This document shows positions 25,442 through 35,594 of a DNA stretch of 64,000 nucleotides, in pieces. The position numbers were made by a program, and so were the translations under genes. The notes under the pieces are model-generated. The model made no database searches, was not told the DNA's origin, and saw only the letters and a program-made list of their open reading frames with translations. Each line of letters starts with the position of its first letter. Position 1 is the first letter of the stretch. The stretch spans positions 124,001-188,000 of the forward strand of contig CALSPX010000011.1 of assembly GCA_943788345.1 (NCBI GenBank), written 5' to 3'. Source of the DNA: Ascidiaceihabitans sp023955215. Its GTDB lineage: Bacteria; Pseudomonadota; Alphaproteobacteria; Rhodobacterales; Rhodobacteraceae.

Positions 25442-27533
25442 AAGCGAACTTCGTGGCCGCCCGGTAGATGACCTGACATGGAAAACCCTTGAGGGGATCG
25501 ATGTCCAACCAATCTATACTGAAGAAGACCTTAAATATGTTGATCATCTGGGCACGATTCCGGGGGCCGCACCATTTACGCGCGGCGTGAAGGCAACGAT
25601 GTATGCGGGGCGTCCGTGGACCATCCGCCAATATGCGGGTTTCTCAACTGCAGAAGAATCGAACGCCTTTTATCGCCGTGCTTTGGATGCGGGTCAGCAG
25701 GGTGTTTCAGTTGCCTTTGATCTGGCCACTCACCGTGGGTACGACAGTGATCATGAACGTGTGGTTGGCGACGTCGGCAAAGCTGGTGTTGCGATTGACA
25801 GCGTTGAAGATATGAAAATTCTGTTCGACGGCATTCCGTTGGATAAAGTGTCAGTTTCTATGACGATGAATGGCGCAGTTATTCCAATCTTGGCCAGCTT
25901 CATTGTTGCGGGTGAAGAGCAGGGGCATGACAAATCTGTGCTGGCGGGAACCATTCAGAATGATATTCTGAAGGAATTCATGGTGCGTAACACCTATATT
26001 TATCCGCCAGAGCCATCGATGCGGATCATTGCCGACATCATTGAATTTACGGCCAATGAGATGCCGAAATTCAACTCAATTTCGATCTCTGGCTATCACA
26101 TGCAAGAGGCTGGCGCGAACTTGGTTCAAGAGTTGGCGTTCACTTTGGCCGATGGGCGCGAGTATGTCCGCACGGCGATCGCCGCAGGTATGGACGTGGA
26201 TAAATTCGCGCCGCGCCTTAGCTTTTTCTTCGCGATCGGCATGAACTTTTTCATGGAAGCGTCCAAGTTGCGGGCAGCGCGTTTGCTGTGGCATCGCATC
26301 ATGTCAGAGTTTGAGCCAAAGAATTCGAAGTCATCCATGTTACGCACCCACTGCCAAACTTCTGGCGTGTCGTTGCAAGAACAGGACCCATACAACAACG
26401 TGGTGCGCACTGCATACGAAGCTATGGCTGCGGCCCTTGGTGGCACGCAATCCTTGCACACCAACGCGTTGGATGAAGCGATTGCTTTGCCGACTGATTT
26501 TTCTGCCCGTATCGCCCGCAACACTCAGTTGATCCTGCAAGAAGAGACAGGCGTGACCAATGTGGTCGATCCATTGGCTGGTTCCTATTATGTTGAGAAG
26601 TTGACCCATGATCTGGCTGAAGAAGCATGGAACCTGATCGAAGAGGTTGAGGCATTGGGTGGAATGACCAAGGCCGTCGCGTCAGGCATGCCTAAGCTGC
26701 GTATCGAAGAAGCCGCAGCGACCCGTCAGGCCAAAATTGATCGTGGCACAGAAGTGATCGTCGGTGTGAACAAATACCGTTTGGATAAAGAAGACCCAAT
26801 CGATATTATGGACATCGATAATGACGCGGTTCGGACCAGCCAAATTGCCCGCCTTAACGGCATTCGCGCCAGCCGTGATACGGCTGCATGCGAGGCTGCA
26901 TTGGCTGAATTGACACGTCGCGCCAGTGAGGGTGGCAACTTGTTAGAGGCGGCCATCGATGCGGCACGAGCACGTGCCTCAGTTGGGGAGATTAGTACAG
27001 CGATGGAAGACGTATTTGGGCGCCACCGCGCGGAAGTCAAAATGTTGTCAGGTGTTTACGGCGCTGCCTATGAGGGTGACGCGGGTTTTGCGGCGATCCA
27101 AAAGTCTGTTGAGGATTTTGCCGAGGTCGAGGGGCGTCGCCCGCGTATGTTGGTCGTGAAGATGGGCCAAGACGGGCATGATCGCGGTGCCAAGGTTATC
27201 GCGACGGCGTTTGCTGATATCGGTTTTGATGTGGATGTAGGTCCGCTGTTTCAAACGCCTGCAGAAGCTGCACAGGACGCTGTTGATAACGATGTGCACG
27301 TGATCGGGATCAGTTCCCAAGCTGCGGGTCACAAGACGCTGGCACCACAATTGGTAAAGGCCCTGAAGGATGCCGGCGCAGAGGATATCATCGTAATCTG
27401 TGGCGGCGTTATCCCGCAACAAGACTATCAGTATCTGTATGATAATGGGGTTAAGGCGATCTTTGGACCGGGGACAAATATTCCGGATGCTGCGCAAGAT
27501 ATCCTTGAGATCATTCGTAAAACCCGGCCCTAA
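25404..27533 (+). CDS. mcm: Methylmalonyl-CoA mutase
   Basis: 709 aa single-chain mutase. ATG 25404 is chosen over the TTG at 25377 because of the AGAGG upstream and the family start. The TIM-barrel substrate domain covers residues 1-560 with the acyl-CoA mutase block MTMNGAVIPILASFIVAGEE and GYHMQEAGA. The C-terminal B12-binding domain has GQDGHDRGAKVIA, whose DGHDRG gives the cobalt-ligating His, then VDVGPLFQTP. It rearranges (R)-methylmalonyl-CoA to succinyl-CoA using adenosylcobalamin, completing the propionyl-CoA route begun by PccAB. The start lies inside the upstream sulfotransferase-like gene. No MeaB chaperone or epimerase gene is in the window. Confidence 0.95.
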   Translation: MTSKKDTWRGIAESELRGRPVDDLTWKTLEGIDVQPIYTEEDLKYVDHLGTIPGAAPFTRGVKATMYAGRPWTIRQYAGFSTAEESNAFYRRALDAGQQGVSVAFDLATHRGYDSDHERVVGDVGKAGVAIDSVEDMKILFDGIPLDKVSVSMTMNGAVIPILASFIVAGEEQGHDKSVLAGTIQNDILKEFMVRNTYIYPPEPSMRIIADIIEFTANEMPKFNSISISGYHMQEAGANLVQELAFTLADGREYVRTAIAAGMDVDKFAPRLSFFFAIGMNFFMEASKLRAARLLWHRIMSEFEPKNSKSSMLRTHCQTSGVSLQEQDPYNNVVRTAYEAMAAALGGTQSLHTNALDEAIALPTDFSARIARNTQLILQEETGVTNVVDPLAGSYYVEKLTHDLAEEAWNLIEEVEALGGMTKAVASGMPKLRIEEAAATRQAKIDRGTEVIVGVNKYRLDKEDPIDIMDIDNDAVRTSQIARLNGIRASRDTAACEAALAELTRRASEGGNLLEAAIDAARARASVGEISTAMEDVFGRHRAEVKMLSGVYGAAYEGDAGFAAIQKSVEDFAEVEGRRPRMLVVKMGQDGHDRGAKVIATAFADIGFDVDVGPLFQTPAEAAQDAVDNDVHVIGISSQAAGHKTLAPQLVKALKDAGAEDIIVICGGVIPQQDYQYLYDNGVKAIFGPGTNIPDAAQDILEIIRKTRP

Positions 27534-27554
27534 AGTGCAGACGAGGCGCGATCT

Positions 27555-27590
27555 AAGAAGGGGCAGCCAATGGCTGCCCCTTCTTGTTTA
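27555..27590. terminator. Strong bidirectional terminator between mcm and nhaA
   Basis: A perfect 14-bp stem: AAGAAGGGGCAGCC (27555-27568) and GGCTGCCCCTTCTT (27572-27585) with an AAT loop. T-rich on the plus side (TTCTTGTTT) and A-rich on the other, so it serves both converging genes; it reaches the nhaA stop codon. Confidence 0.9.
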
Positions 27591-28775
27591 TGCAGATGCG
27601 GGTGCATCATCTTGGGGTGATTGGCGCGATGCCAGCATCAACGCAGTGTAGCCTAAGATACCGGATACAATCGAACCGCTTAGCACGCCCAAGCGAACTT
27701 GGTTCATCATTTCAGCGTCTGCAAAGCTAAGGCCACCAATGAATAGGGACATTGTGAAGCCGACCCCAGCCAAGCAAGAGATGCCGTAGATGTGCAATGC
27801 AGTCGCCCCATGTGGCATCTTGGCGATGCCTGTTTTGACCATCAACATTGTTAGACCAAATACACCAATCTGTTTACCGACGATCAGGCCTAGTGCGATG
27901 CCCAATGGAAGAGGGGCCAGTAGATCATTGAATGTCATACCTTTGAGGACAACACCTGCGTTCGCGAAAGCGAAAATAGGGATGATGAGGTATAATACAT
28001 AGGGTGTCAGGCCATTCTCAAGAGAATGCAGTGGCGACTTGCCCCATTTGTCTTTGAGCGGAATACAGAATGCTGTGACAACGCCAGCCAAGGTTGCGTG
28101 AACCCCAGACTTAAGAACAAAGTACCACATGATCGCGCCCAAAAGCAGAGCAGGGGCGATACGGTGCGCACCTTTGATATTGAGCCATAGCAAGCCGGCC
28201 AATGGAAGCAATGCAAGAAATAGGTAATCTACCTTCAGTTCTGCCGTATAGAACAAGGCGATGATAATGATTGCGCCAAGGTCATCCAAAATTGCCAGTG
28301 TTAGCAAGAATACCTTGAGTGATGCAGGGGCGCGGCTGCCCACAAGTGCGAGAATACCGAGCGCAAATGCGATGTCGGTTGCAGCAGGAATGGCCCATCC
28401 GCTGATATTTTCAACGATGTTCCAGTTGAAGAGCACGAAGACCAACGCTGGTAGGGCCATGCCGCCGATGGCTGCAACGCCCGGCAAGATGATGTCCCTT
28501 GGGTTCTTGAGTTTGCCCTCGAGAATTTCGCGCTTTAATTCCAAACCGATCAGGAAGAAGAAGATCGCCATAAGGCCGTCGTTGATCCACAAAATCAGTG
28601 GTTTAGAAAGGCCTTCGCCGTTGATCAGAACAGAGAACTTTGCGCCAAGTACGGATTCATAAAGGCCTGACAATGCAGAGTTGGCAACGATCATCGCTGC
28701 CAATGCTGACAGGATAAGCAGAATTCCTCCCGATGCTTCATGGCTAAAAAACCGGTCGAGGGCTCGTAAAAACAT
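27588..28775 (-). CDS. nhaA: Na+/H+ antiporter NhaA
   Basis: 395 aa, twelve helices, standard length. The paired aspartates needed for transport are in TLAILDDLGAIIIIALFY, and IPAATDIAFALGIL and FFFLIGLELKREILEG are further family blocks. It exchanges sodium for protons across the inner membrane and controls pH and salt stress, suited to a marine habitat. The gene stands alone: convergent with mcm across a shared terminator and with a 129-base AT-rich region before its start. Confidence 0.95.
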   Translation of the reverse strand: MFLRALDRFFSHEASGGILLILSALAAMIVANSALSGLYESVLGAKFSVLINGEGLSKPLILWINDGLMAIFFFLIGLELKREILEGKLKNPRDIILPGVAAIGGMALPALVFVLFNWNIVENISGWAIPAATDIAFALGILALVGSRAPASLKVFLLTLAILDDLGAIIIIALFYTAELKVDYLFLALLPLAGLLWLNIKGAHRIAPALLLGAIMWYFVLKSGVHATLAGVVTAFCIPLKDKWGKSPLHSLENGLTPYVLYLIIPIFAFANAGVVLKGMTFNDLLAPLPLGIALGLIVGKQIGVFGLTMLMVKTGIAKMPHGATALHIYGISCLAGVGFTMSLFIGGLSFADAEMMNQVRLGVLSGSIVSGILGYTALMLASRQSPQDDAPASA

Positions 28776-28904
28776 TAAATCGCTCCAAAATTGTCAGGTA
28801 TTATAGTGCAGATAAGATTTTGCCCCTCGAAATCAATGTAAATTCCTGCAAAACTACTCTTATTCTTGGATTATTTTCGCAATGCATAGTAATGAGGCGA
28901 TCCC

Positions 28905-29513
28905 ATGCTGCTAGATCATTTGGCGGTGTCCGGCGAGACACTTGAACAGGCACAGTCCTATGTCGAAGATGCCTTGGGGGTTTCGATGCAGTCTGGTGGC
29001 GAACATGCTGTTTTTCATACGCATAATAAGCTGATGGGATTGGCCGATGGTTTGTATTTGGAAGCGATTTCGATCAATCCTGACGCCCCTAATCCTGACC
29101 GCCCAAGGTGGTTTGATCTTGACCGTTTTTCAGGCAGCCCGCGCTTGAGCAATTGGATTTGTCGCAGTGATGCGCTTGAGGAAGATATAGCGTTGTTGCC
29201 AGATGGCATTGGTGAAGCAGTCGCATTGCAGCGCGGTGATCTGCGTTGGCAGATGGTTGTGCCAGCGAGCGGGGTTTTGCCTTTCAATAATCAATGCCCT
29301 GCCTTGATCCAATGGCAGACAGTGAAACATCCCGCAGAGATGTTGCCATCCTCGGGCTGTCGTATGCGCCGCCTAGTTATCGCGCACCCACAGGCAAAAG
29401 AGTTGGAGACTGCGGTGAAAAATGCGCTGACGGACGTTCGTGTTGTGTTTGAGGTTGGGTCCCAAGATTTGATGGCAGAATTTGATACGCCGCATGGGAT
29501 TCGACGGTTGTGA
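28905..29513 (+). CDS. VOC-family (glyoxalase-like) protein
   Basis: 202 aa with the layout of the glyoxalase-like domain 3 family: N-terminal LDHLAVSGETLEQAQSYVEDALGV, central LYLEAISINPDAPNPDRPRWFDLD, and LIQWQTVKHPAEMLPSSGC. The N-terminal His and mid-protein Glu would be metal ligands. Probably a cytoplasmic metal-dependent enzyme or binding protein of unknown substrate. Its last codons overlap the GTG start of the next gene (GTGA), so it begins a run of four coupled genes reaching 31734. Confidence 0.8.
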   Translation: MLLDHLAVSGETLEQAQSYVEDALGVSMQSGGEHAVFHTHNKLMGLADGLYLEAISINPDAPNPDRPRWFDLDRFSGSPRLSNWICRSDALEEDIALLPDGIGEAVALQRGDLRWQMVVPASGVLPFNNQCPALIQWQTVKHPAEMLPSSGCRMRRLVIAHPQAKELETAVKNALTDVRVVFEVGSQDLMAEFDTPHGIRRL

Positions 29514-30019
29514 TCCGTTCGGCCGTTATCGCTGATGCGCACCCGATAACCGCGCTATGGAACGATCTAATTCGTGAGACAGCCGTTACCTTTACCACTG
29601 AACTGAAAGTATGCGGTGACGTTGAAGCTATGATAATGGATCCTGCGCGGAGTGTCTTGATCTGTGAGCAAGAGGGTGTGTTCGTGGGATTTGCGTTGTT
29701 TGGGGCGTTTCGTGGCGGACCAGGTTATGTGCAAACAGTCGAGCACTCAATCTACCTTGTGCCAGGGGCGCAGGGCAAAGGATTGGGGCGGGCGTTGATG
29801 GATGCCCTTGTGAGTGCTGCTATGACGTTTGGCCATCATGCGATGATTGGGGCCATTAGTGGCGGGAATGCCAACGCGGTCGCGTTTCATGAAAAATATG
29901 GGTTCACGCAGGCCGGTCACTTGCCTGAAGTTGGTCGTAAAAATGGCGTCTGGCATGATTTGATATTAATGCACTTAATTCTAGAAACGCCCACTGACAC
30001 TTCTGAACGCAAAGGATAG
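29510..30019 (+). CDS. GNAT acetyltransferase, phosphinothricin-acetyltransferase-like
   Basis: 169 aa from GTG 29510, overlapping the previous stop by four bases. The acetyl-CoA loop is in VPGAQGKGLGRALMDALVSAA, and HHAMIGAISGGNANAVAFHEKYGF and GRKNGVWHDLILM are the closing motifs typical of the Pat/Bar-like N-acetyltransferases. These acetylate amino-acid-like amines, including phosphinothricin or methionine sulfone; the natural substrate here is unknown. A 9-base gap separates it from the DjlA-like gene. Confidence 0.85.
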   Translation: MIRSAVIADAHPITALWNDLIRETAVTFTTELKVCGDVEAMIMDPARSVLICEQEGVFVGFALFGAFRGGPGYVQTVEHSIYLVPGAQGKGLGRALMDALVSAAMTFGHHAMIGAISGGNANAVAFHEKYGFTQAGHLPEVGRKNGVWHDLILMHLILETPTDTSERKG

Positions 30020-30028
30020 GGTGGCGCT

Positions 30029-30709
30029 ATGTCTATATGGTCCCGTATCGCTGAAGCTCTTGCTGCCCTCACTTCTGGGGAGACCTTGTGGTCGGTTTTT
30101 GACAAGCTGCGTAGCCCGCCTGAACGCTCAGTCGCGTTTGCGATTGCTGTGATTGCATTGGGTGCAAAAATGGCAAAAGCGGATGGGCATGTCACACGTG
30201 ATGAGGTCACGGCCTTTCGTGAAGTGTTTGATATTGCAAGCCAAGACGAAGCTGGGGCCGCCCGTGTTTTCAATTTGGCACGCACAGATGTTGCGGGTTT
30301 TGAAAGCTATGCGACCCGTATTCACACGATGTTCCATGAAGATCCGCATACGCTAAAGGATTTGATGGAAGGTTTGTTCCACATTGCGATGGCGGATGGA
30401 TTTTATCACCCGAACGAGAATGCCTTTTTAGAACGTGTGGCTGAGATTTTCGAAGTTTCGGCTGGCGAATTCAAAGCCTTAAGAGCACGTTTTGTGCCGG
30501 ACGCGGAACAAGATCCTTATGCTGTATTGGGGCTGAACCCAGACATGTCATTTGATGACATGCGCAAAGTATGGCGACAGCTTGTACGTGACAATCACCC
30601 CGATGCGATGGTTGCACGCGGCATCCCTGAAGAGGCCGTATTGTTGGCGGAGAAACGTATGATCGATATCAATCGCGCTTGGGATGATATCAGAAAAGAA
30701 CACGCATAA
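30029..30709 (+). CDS. DjlA-like co-chaperone (TerB plus J domain)
   Basis: 226 aa. Residues 30-145 form a TerB-like helical domain (AVIALGAKMAKADGHVTRDEV, FHIAMADGFYHPNE). Residues 163-226 are a J domain with DPYAVLGLNPDMSFDDMR and the HPD motif in RDNHPDAM that stimulates DnaK. A first hydrophobic segment is weak, so it is probably cytoplasmic and not membrane-anchored like E. coli DjlA. The stop overlaps the next start by one base (TAATG). Confidence 0.88.
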   Translation: MSIWSRIAEALAALTSGETLWSVFDKLRSPPERSVAFAIAVIALGAKMAKADGHVTRDEVTAFREVFDIASQDEAGAARVFNLARTDVAGFESYATRIHTMFHEDPHTLKDLMEGLFHIAMADGFYHPNENAFLERVAEIFEVSAGEFKALRARFVPDAEQDPYAVLGLNPDMSFDDMRKVWRQLVRDNHPDAMVARGIPEEAVLLAEKRMIDINRAWDDIRKEHA

Positions 30710-31734
30710 TGCGCATTGCAACATATAATATTGAATGGATGGACCGTCTGTTTGATAATGACGGGGCACTTCTGAATGACGATGGATGGTCGTCACGGCA
30801 CAAGGTGACACGCAAGGAACAAACCGATGCTTTGGACGTTGTCTTTAAGGCAATGGACGCCGACGCGGTCATGATCATCGAGGCACCGGATCAAGGGAAA
30901 CGTCGCGATGCGGCCTTGGCACTTGAAACGTTTGCTGCGCGGTTTGGATTACGAGCCCGCAAAGCCGCCATTGGTTTCGCCAATGACACGCAGCAAGAGA
31001 TTGCGATGTTGTATGATCCGGACGCAATGACTGTGCGCCATGATCCCAAGGGCGATGATCTGGGCGAAACGGGTGGCCGCAATGCACCGCGTTTTGATGG
31101 CGCGTTTCGCATTGATTTGGACGTCGATGATGTCGAAGATTTGGTTACGTTCTCAAAACCACCTTTGGAATTGGCCATTAAAACCAAGGCTGGATTTGAT
31201 CTGCATCTTATCGGCGCACACTTGAAATCAAAGGCCGCCCATGGTGCGCGCAATCGCGATGAAGTCATGCGCTTTTCCATCGCCAATCGCCGTAAACAAT
31301 TGGCGCAGGCGATTTGGTTACGTCAAAGGATCACTGATCATTTGGATCAGGGCACGCCTTTGATTGTTATGGGTGATATGAACGATGGCCCAGGATTGGA
31401 CGAATACGAACATCTGTTTGGTCGTTCCTCAGTCGAAGTACTGTTGGGGGACAAAGGCATGCCAAAGCTGATCGAGCCGCATGCACAGATTGCATTGTCG
31501 CGCCGCTTGGCCGCTACGCCAACAACATCGCGGTTCTTTGTTAAACACCACAAACGGTTTTTGCAGGCTTTGCTGGACTACATCATGGTGTCGCCCGATC
31601 TTGAAAAACGCAACGCATCATGGCGCATATGGCATCCTTTGGATGATCCGAAATGTTGGGATACGCCAAAGCTGCGCGATGCGCTGGTTACGGCGTCAGA
31701 CCATTTTCCGGTAACTTTGGACATCGACGTTTAA
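30709..31734 (+). CDS. Endonuclease/exonuclease/phosphatase-family protein
   Basis: 341 aa. The fold's catalytic blocks are in order: RIATYNIEWMD at the start, a Glu in MIIEAPDQGK, IGAHLKSKA in the middle, MGDMNDGPG near residue 223, and TASDHFPVTLDIDV at the end, giving the metal-binding Glu, the Asp-Asn pair and the terminal Asp-His. No signal peptide, so probably cytoplasmic. Members cleave phosphodiesters of nucleic acids, lipids or phosphoinositides; substrate unknown. Last of four coupled genes from 28905, and convergent with ppx seven bases away. Confidence 0.85.
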   Translation: MRIATYNIEWMDRLFDNDGALLNDDGWSSRHKVTRKEQTDALDVVFKAMDADAVMIIEAPDQGKRRDAALALETFAARFGLRARKAAIGFANDTQQEIAMLYDPDAMTVRHDPKGDDLGETGGRNAPRFDGAFRIDLDVDDVEDLVTFSKPPLELAIKTKAGFDLHLIGAHLKSKAAHGARNRDEVMRFSIANRRKQLAQAIWLRQRITDHLDQGTPLIVMGDMNDGPGLDEYEHLFGRSSVEVLLGDKGMPKLIEPHAQIALSRRLAATPTTSRFFVKHHKRFLQALLDYIMVSPDLEKRNASWRIWHPLDDPKCWDTPKLRDALVTASDHFPVTLDIDV

Positions 31735-31741
31735 GTTGCGA

Positions 31742-33283
31742 TTAATCCTTGCGGGTTTTCACAACCAATTCGGCCTGCAATGAGGACGCTAGGGATTTCA
31801 AACGTACCTCGGCGACTTCGCCAAATAACGGCAATGCATCGCGCGTCAGGCGCAGTTCTAGTATCCGTTTCTTAGGATACCATTTGAACGTGGCCCGTTC
31901 GGCGCCTTTCTCCATCCAGAGCATGGCACCAAAACGCATGGCTTTGCCCAGAACCTCAGCCTCTAACTGGGTCTTTTCGTCAACCAGTGTGTACAGCTCT
32001 TCGAACCGTGTGCCTTCGCGGGTGTTGGAGTAGCGGTGCAGTAATGCCAGCCCAAGGAATATACGTTCGTGGTGATTCAGGCCGCCAAGATTGGCGCGGG
32101 TCGCATTATCAAAACAGACCTCTGCGCGGTAATCTGGATGTGCACGCCAACTGACGTCGTGCAGCAAGCAGGCCGCTTTGACCAAGCGTTTGCGCGTTTC
32201 GGGTGCTGATTTGAACAGAGGCAAAACGAAGTCATAAAGAGATTTGCCAAATCCGGGCATGCGGGCGTCTTTGTTTTCGGCGAAACGTGATGCCTCAATC
32301 AATGGATCGCGGTCACGCAATCTTTGGGGCATTTGCTCATAAAGTAGCCCTTCGCGGATACCATAGCTGCTGATGGCGATATCTGTGGGCTTGAACGCCT
32401 TGACGAGCTGCTTGAGGACCATGGCTGCCAAGGGGACCAAGATCATGCGGGCGGATGATATGCCGCAAGCACTGCGCAACTCTTCGATGTCAGCCTCCGC
32501 AATGTATTTTGCGGTGCGGGACACATGAGCCGGGGTCATCCGGTATTCGTGCAAAACATGTAGCGGATAGCCACGACGGTGCATATCGATGCGCGCAATC
32601 GCACGCCAGCTTCCGCCAACTAAGAAAAGGCGATCACGTTGTGCGCCCATTTGCTCAACAAGGCTCGCCACGGTTTCTTTAATGTGCGCTTTACGTCCTT
32701 TGTGCCCACCACTAAGCCCTTGAAGCTTCAACGGGCCAAGGTTGGATGTTACACGTTTTCCAACGCGTCCTTCTGAGATCTCAGCCAATTCCATCGAAGA
32801 ACCACCAATATCGCAAATCAGACCATAGGCACCAGGCCAGCCAAGTAATACGCCTTGCGCTGAAAGCCGTGCCTCTTCTTTGCCATCAATAACCCAGATA
32901 CGCAGGCCAGTATGTTGCAGGACATCAGCACAGAATGCTGGACCGTCTTGGGCGTCACGCACCGCAGCTGTTGCAACAACAGTTAGTTCGGATAGGCCCA
33001 TTCCATCAGCAAGATGTTTGAACCGGATCATTGCGGCCAGCGCACGGTCACGTCCCTTTGGATTTAGGTTGCCCGTTTCAGACACGCCAGCGCCCAAGGC
33101 ACACATGATTTTTTCGTTATAAAAGTATGCGGGACTACGTGCCGCGCCATCAAACACAACCATTCGCACGGAGTTTGACCCAACATCCACAACGCCAACG
33201 CGTGATAGGGCGCGCGTACTGGGATCATCAAAAAGGGAAAGCCCGAAAGAGCCAGTTTCGTCAGCAGAGGTTTCTGTTTTCAC
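31742..33283 (-). CDS. ppx: Exopolyphosphatase (Ppx/GppA family)
   Basis: 513 aa. Actin-like ATPase fold with the N-terminal VGVVDVGSNSVRMVVFDG, the Glu-containing ATAAVRDAQDG, and the phosphate loop LICDIGGSSMELAEI. A C-terminal HD-like helical domain follows (about residues 310-513, with AACLLHDVSWRAHPDYR). It removes terminal phosphate from polyphosphate and may also act on pppGpp. It lies 69 bases downstream of ppk on the same strand, so synthesis and breakdown of polyphosphate are cotranscribed. Confidence 0.93.
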   Translation of the reverse strand: MKTETSADETGSFGLSLFDDPSTRALSRVGVVDVGSNSVRMVVFDGAARSPAYFYNEKIMCALGAGVSETGNLNPKGRDRALAAMIRFKHLADGMGLSELTVVATAAVRDAQDGPAFCADVLQHTGLRIWVIDGKEEARLSAQGVLLGWPGAYGLICDIGGSSMELAEISEGRVGKRVTSNLGPLKLQGLSGGHKGRKAHIKETVASLVEQMGAQRDRLFLVGGSWRAIARIDMHRRGYPLHVLHEYRMTPAHVSRTAKYIAEADIEELRSACGISSARMILVPLAAMVLKQLVKAFKPTDIAISSYGIREGLLYEQMPQRLRDRDPLIEASRFAENKDARMPGFGKSLYDFVLPLFKSAPETRKRLVKAACLLHDVSWRAHPDYRAEVCFDNATRANLGGLNHHERIFLGLALLHRYSNTREGTRFEELYTLVDEKTQLEAEVLGKAMRFGAMLWMEKGAERATFKWYPKKRILELRLTRDALPLFGEVAEVRLKSLASSLQAELVVKTRKD

Positions 33284-33352
33284 GTCCGGTTTTCCCTATC
33301 AGGATGTGCAATCAATTGTGCGCCGTTCGGTTATGCGCGGTAAAGTTAGAAA

Positions 33353-35542
33353 TCAATTGGGCTTTGGTGGTTCGTTCTTCGTATGGGTCAATTTTGGAAC
33401 ATCGGATGCACCCGCGGATCCACGCCCTGACAGTGATGGGTTTTCCATAAAGAAGCGATGGCAGTTAAATTCAAAGGTGCCTTCATCAACGGGTGGTCGA
33501 TTAAAGCTGCCATCAGGTGCCATAACCCAACTTTGGGTCACGTCTGCGAGATTTGCAGCCATGATTTGGGACACGATTTGCGCCTTAACCGTGCCGTTTG
33601 TTATTTCGACCAATGTTTCCACACGGCGGTTCAGATTGCGGCTCATCCAGTCGGCAGAGGATATGAACACCTTTGCTTTTTTGTGGGGCAGGCCGTGACC
33701 GTTGCCAAAGCAAACAATGCGTGAATGCTCAAGAAAACGTCCGACGATTGATTTAACCCGAATGTTCTCGGAAAGACCTTTGATGCCCGGACGCAGGCCA
33801 CAGATACCACGCACGACAAGGCTGATTTTCACGCCGTCTTGGGAAGCTGCATACAGAGCGTCGATTATTTCCTTTTCAATCAGGCTATTCATCTTGGCCC
33901 AGATTTCGGCGGGCCGCCCTGCGCGGGCGTGCTCTGCTTCTGCTGCGATCATTTCGAGCAGGCGGGTTTTTAGGTTGGCGGGCGAGATCGCAAGGTTGCT
34001 CAGGTTTTCTGGTGGAGCATAGCCTGACAGATAGTTAAACACCTTGGTTGCGTCACGGCCCAATTTTGCGTCGCATGTAAAGAGCGATAGGTCGGTGTAA
34101 ATACGTGCGGTGATCGGGTGATAGTTGCCGGTGCCGTAGTGGGTATAAGTCACCAGTTCACTACCTTCACGGCGCACAACAGTGCTGATCTTGGCGTGGG
34201 TTTTTAAATCGATAAATCCGTATACAACATGCGCACCTGCGCGCTCCAAACGGCGTGATTGGCGGATATTGGCGGCCTCGTCAAAGCGCGCCTTTAGCTC
34301 AACCAATGCGGTGACAGACTTGCCATCTTCGGCGGCTTCACACAGCGCTTCGACAATCGGGGACCGCTTGGATGTGCGGTAAAGCGTTTGCTTGATTGCA
34401 ACTACATTTGGATCGCGAGCGGCTTGTTGCAAGAAACGAACGACCATATCAAAAGTTTCGTAAGGGTGATGCAGCAGCATGTCTTTTTGACGAATAGCGG
34501 CGAACATGTCGCCCTCAAAATCGGTCACGCGCTCAGGCACGCGTGGCTTGAAAGAGGGCCATAAAAGATCGGGGCGTTCGTCTAGCACCAATTCGCTTAA
34601 GTCATCGACGCCAATCATGCCGTCGATCTCGATGATCTCTTCGTCGCCTACGCCCAGTTCGGCCATGACGACGGACTTGAGCTTTTGTGGCGCCCCAGTA
34701 GAAATGTTGATCCGTACCACCTGACCGCGTTTACGGCGTTTCAGTGCGACTTCAAACTCGCGCACCAAATCTTCGGCTTCGTCTTCTACCTCTAGATCGC
34801 TGTCCCGTAGGACGCGGAATTCAAAGTGACCTTTGAGCTCATATCCTGGGAACAGGCCAGAGATGTTAAGGACGAGCAGTGCTTCAAGCGGTAAAAATCT
34901 GTGACCTTTGGCGCTGGGTATTGAAATGAAACGGTCGATCTGTGCCGGGATTGGCAATAGGGCCTGCAAGTTACGTTTGTCACGTTTTCGTTGCAGTTGC
35001 AGCGCCAGCGCATAGCCCGTGTTTGGGATGAACGGGAAAGGATGAGCCGGATCAATCGCCAAAGGCGAGAGCACGGCGAACACTTGGCTTAGGAAGAAAT
35101 CCTTGAGAAATACGCGGTCATCATCGGTTAAATCGTCAAGCTGCAGGATCGTAATGTCCTGCGCTTCCATCTCTTTGTGCAACTCACCAAGAACGCGCTG
35201 TTGCGTGTACATGAGATCACGCGCGTTTTCGTCGATCAGTTTCAATTGTTCTGCAGGGGACAGACCGTCAATTCCTGGTGTGACATTACCTGCGCGCGCC
35301 AATTCACGCAGACCTGCGACGCGAACGGTGTAAAATTCGTCTAGGTTATCTGCGCTGATTGAAAGAAAGCGAAGCCGTTCGAGCAGTGGGACGCGTTGGT
35401 TTTCGGCTTCTTGAAGGACGCGCCAATTAAAACCAAGCCAGCTTAGCTCACGATTATAGAACCTATCTGCGCTGGATGGATCCAAATCAGGGAGGTGCGT
35501 TGGCGCATCAAAGGGCGCTTTTAGGAAATCAGCGTGTGACAT
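33353..35542 (-). CDS. ppk: Polyphosphate kinase 1
   Basis: 729 aa. N-terminal domain NRELSWLGFNWRVLQEAENQ, head domain, then the two phospholipase-D-like catalytic domains: KTHAKISTVVRREG carries the autophosphorylated His, with YTHYGTGNYHPITARIYTD, RGICGLRPGIKGLSENI and SSADWMSRNLNRRVE following. It makes long-chain polyphosphate from ATP reversibly. Its start is 52 bases after the hdaA stop and it is followed by ppx. Length and motifs are complete. Confidence 0.96.
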   Translation of the reverse strand: MSHADFLKAPFDAPTHLPDLDPSSADRFYNRELSWLGFNWRVLQEAENQRVPLLERLRFLSISADNLDEFYTVRVAGLRELARAGNVTPGIDGLSPAEQLKLIDENARDLMYTQQRVLGELHKEMEAQDITILQLDDLTDDDRVFLKDFFLSQVFAVLSPLAIDPAHPFPFIPNTGYALALQLQRKRDKRNLQALLPIPAQIDRFISIPSAKGHRFLPLEALLVLNISGLFPGYELKGHFEFRVLRDSDLEVEDEAEDLVREFEVALKRRKRGQVVRINISTGAPQKLKSVVMAELGVGDEEIIEIDGMIGVDDLSELVLDERPDLLWPSFKPRVPERVTDFEGDMFAAIRQKDMLLHHPYETFDMVVRFLQQAARDPNVVAIKQTLYRTSKRSPIVEALCEAAEDGKSVTALVELKARFDEAANIRQSRRLERAGAHVVYGFIDLKTHAKISTVVRREGSELVTYTHYGTGNYHPITARIYTDLSLFTCDAKLGRDATKVFNYLSGYAPPENLSNLAISPANLKTRLLEMIAAEAEHARAGRPAEIWAKMNSLIEKEIIDALYAASQDGVKISLVVRGICGLRPGIKGLSENIRVKSIVGRFLEHSRIVCFGNGHGLPHKKAKVFISSADWMSRNLNRRVETLVEITNGTVKAQIVSQIMAANLADVTQSWVMAPDGSFNRPPVDEGTFEFNCHRFFMENPSLSGRGSAGASDVPKLTHTKNEPPKPN

Positions 35543-35594
35543 AGGATTTTATTAGCACTCAACTATGACGTTTAAGTGGCGATTATTGCGCCGT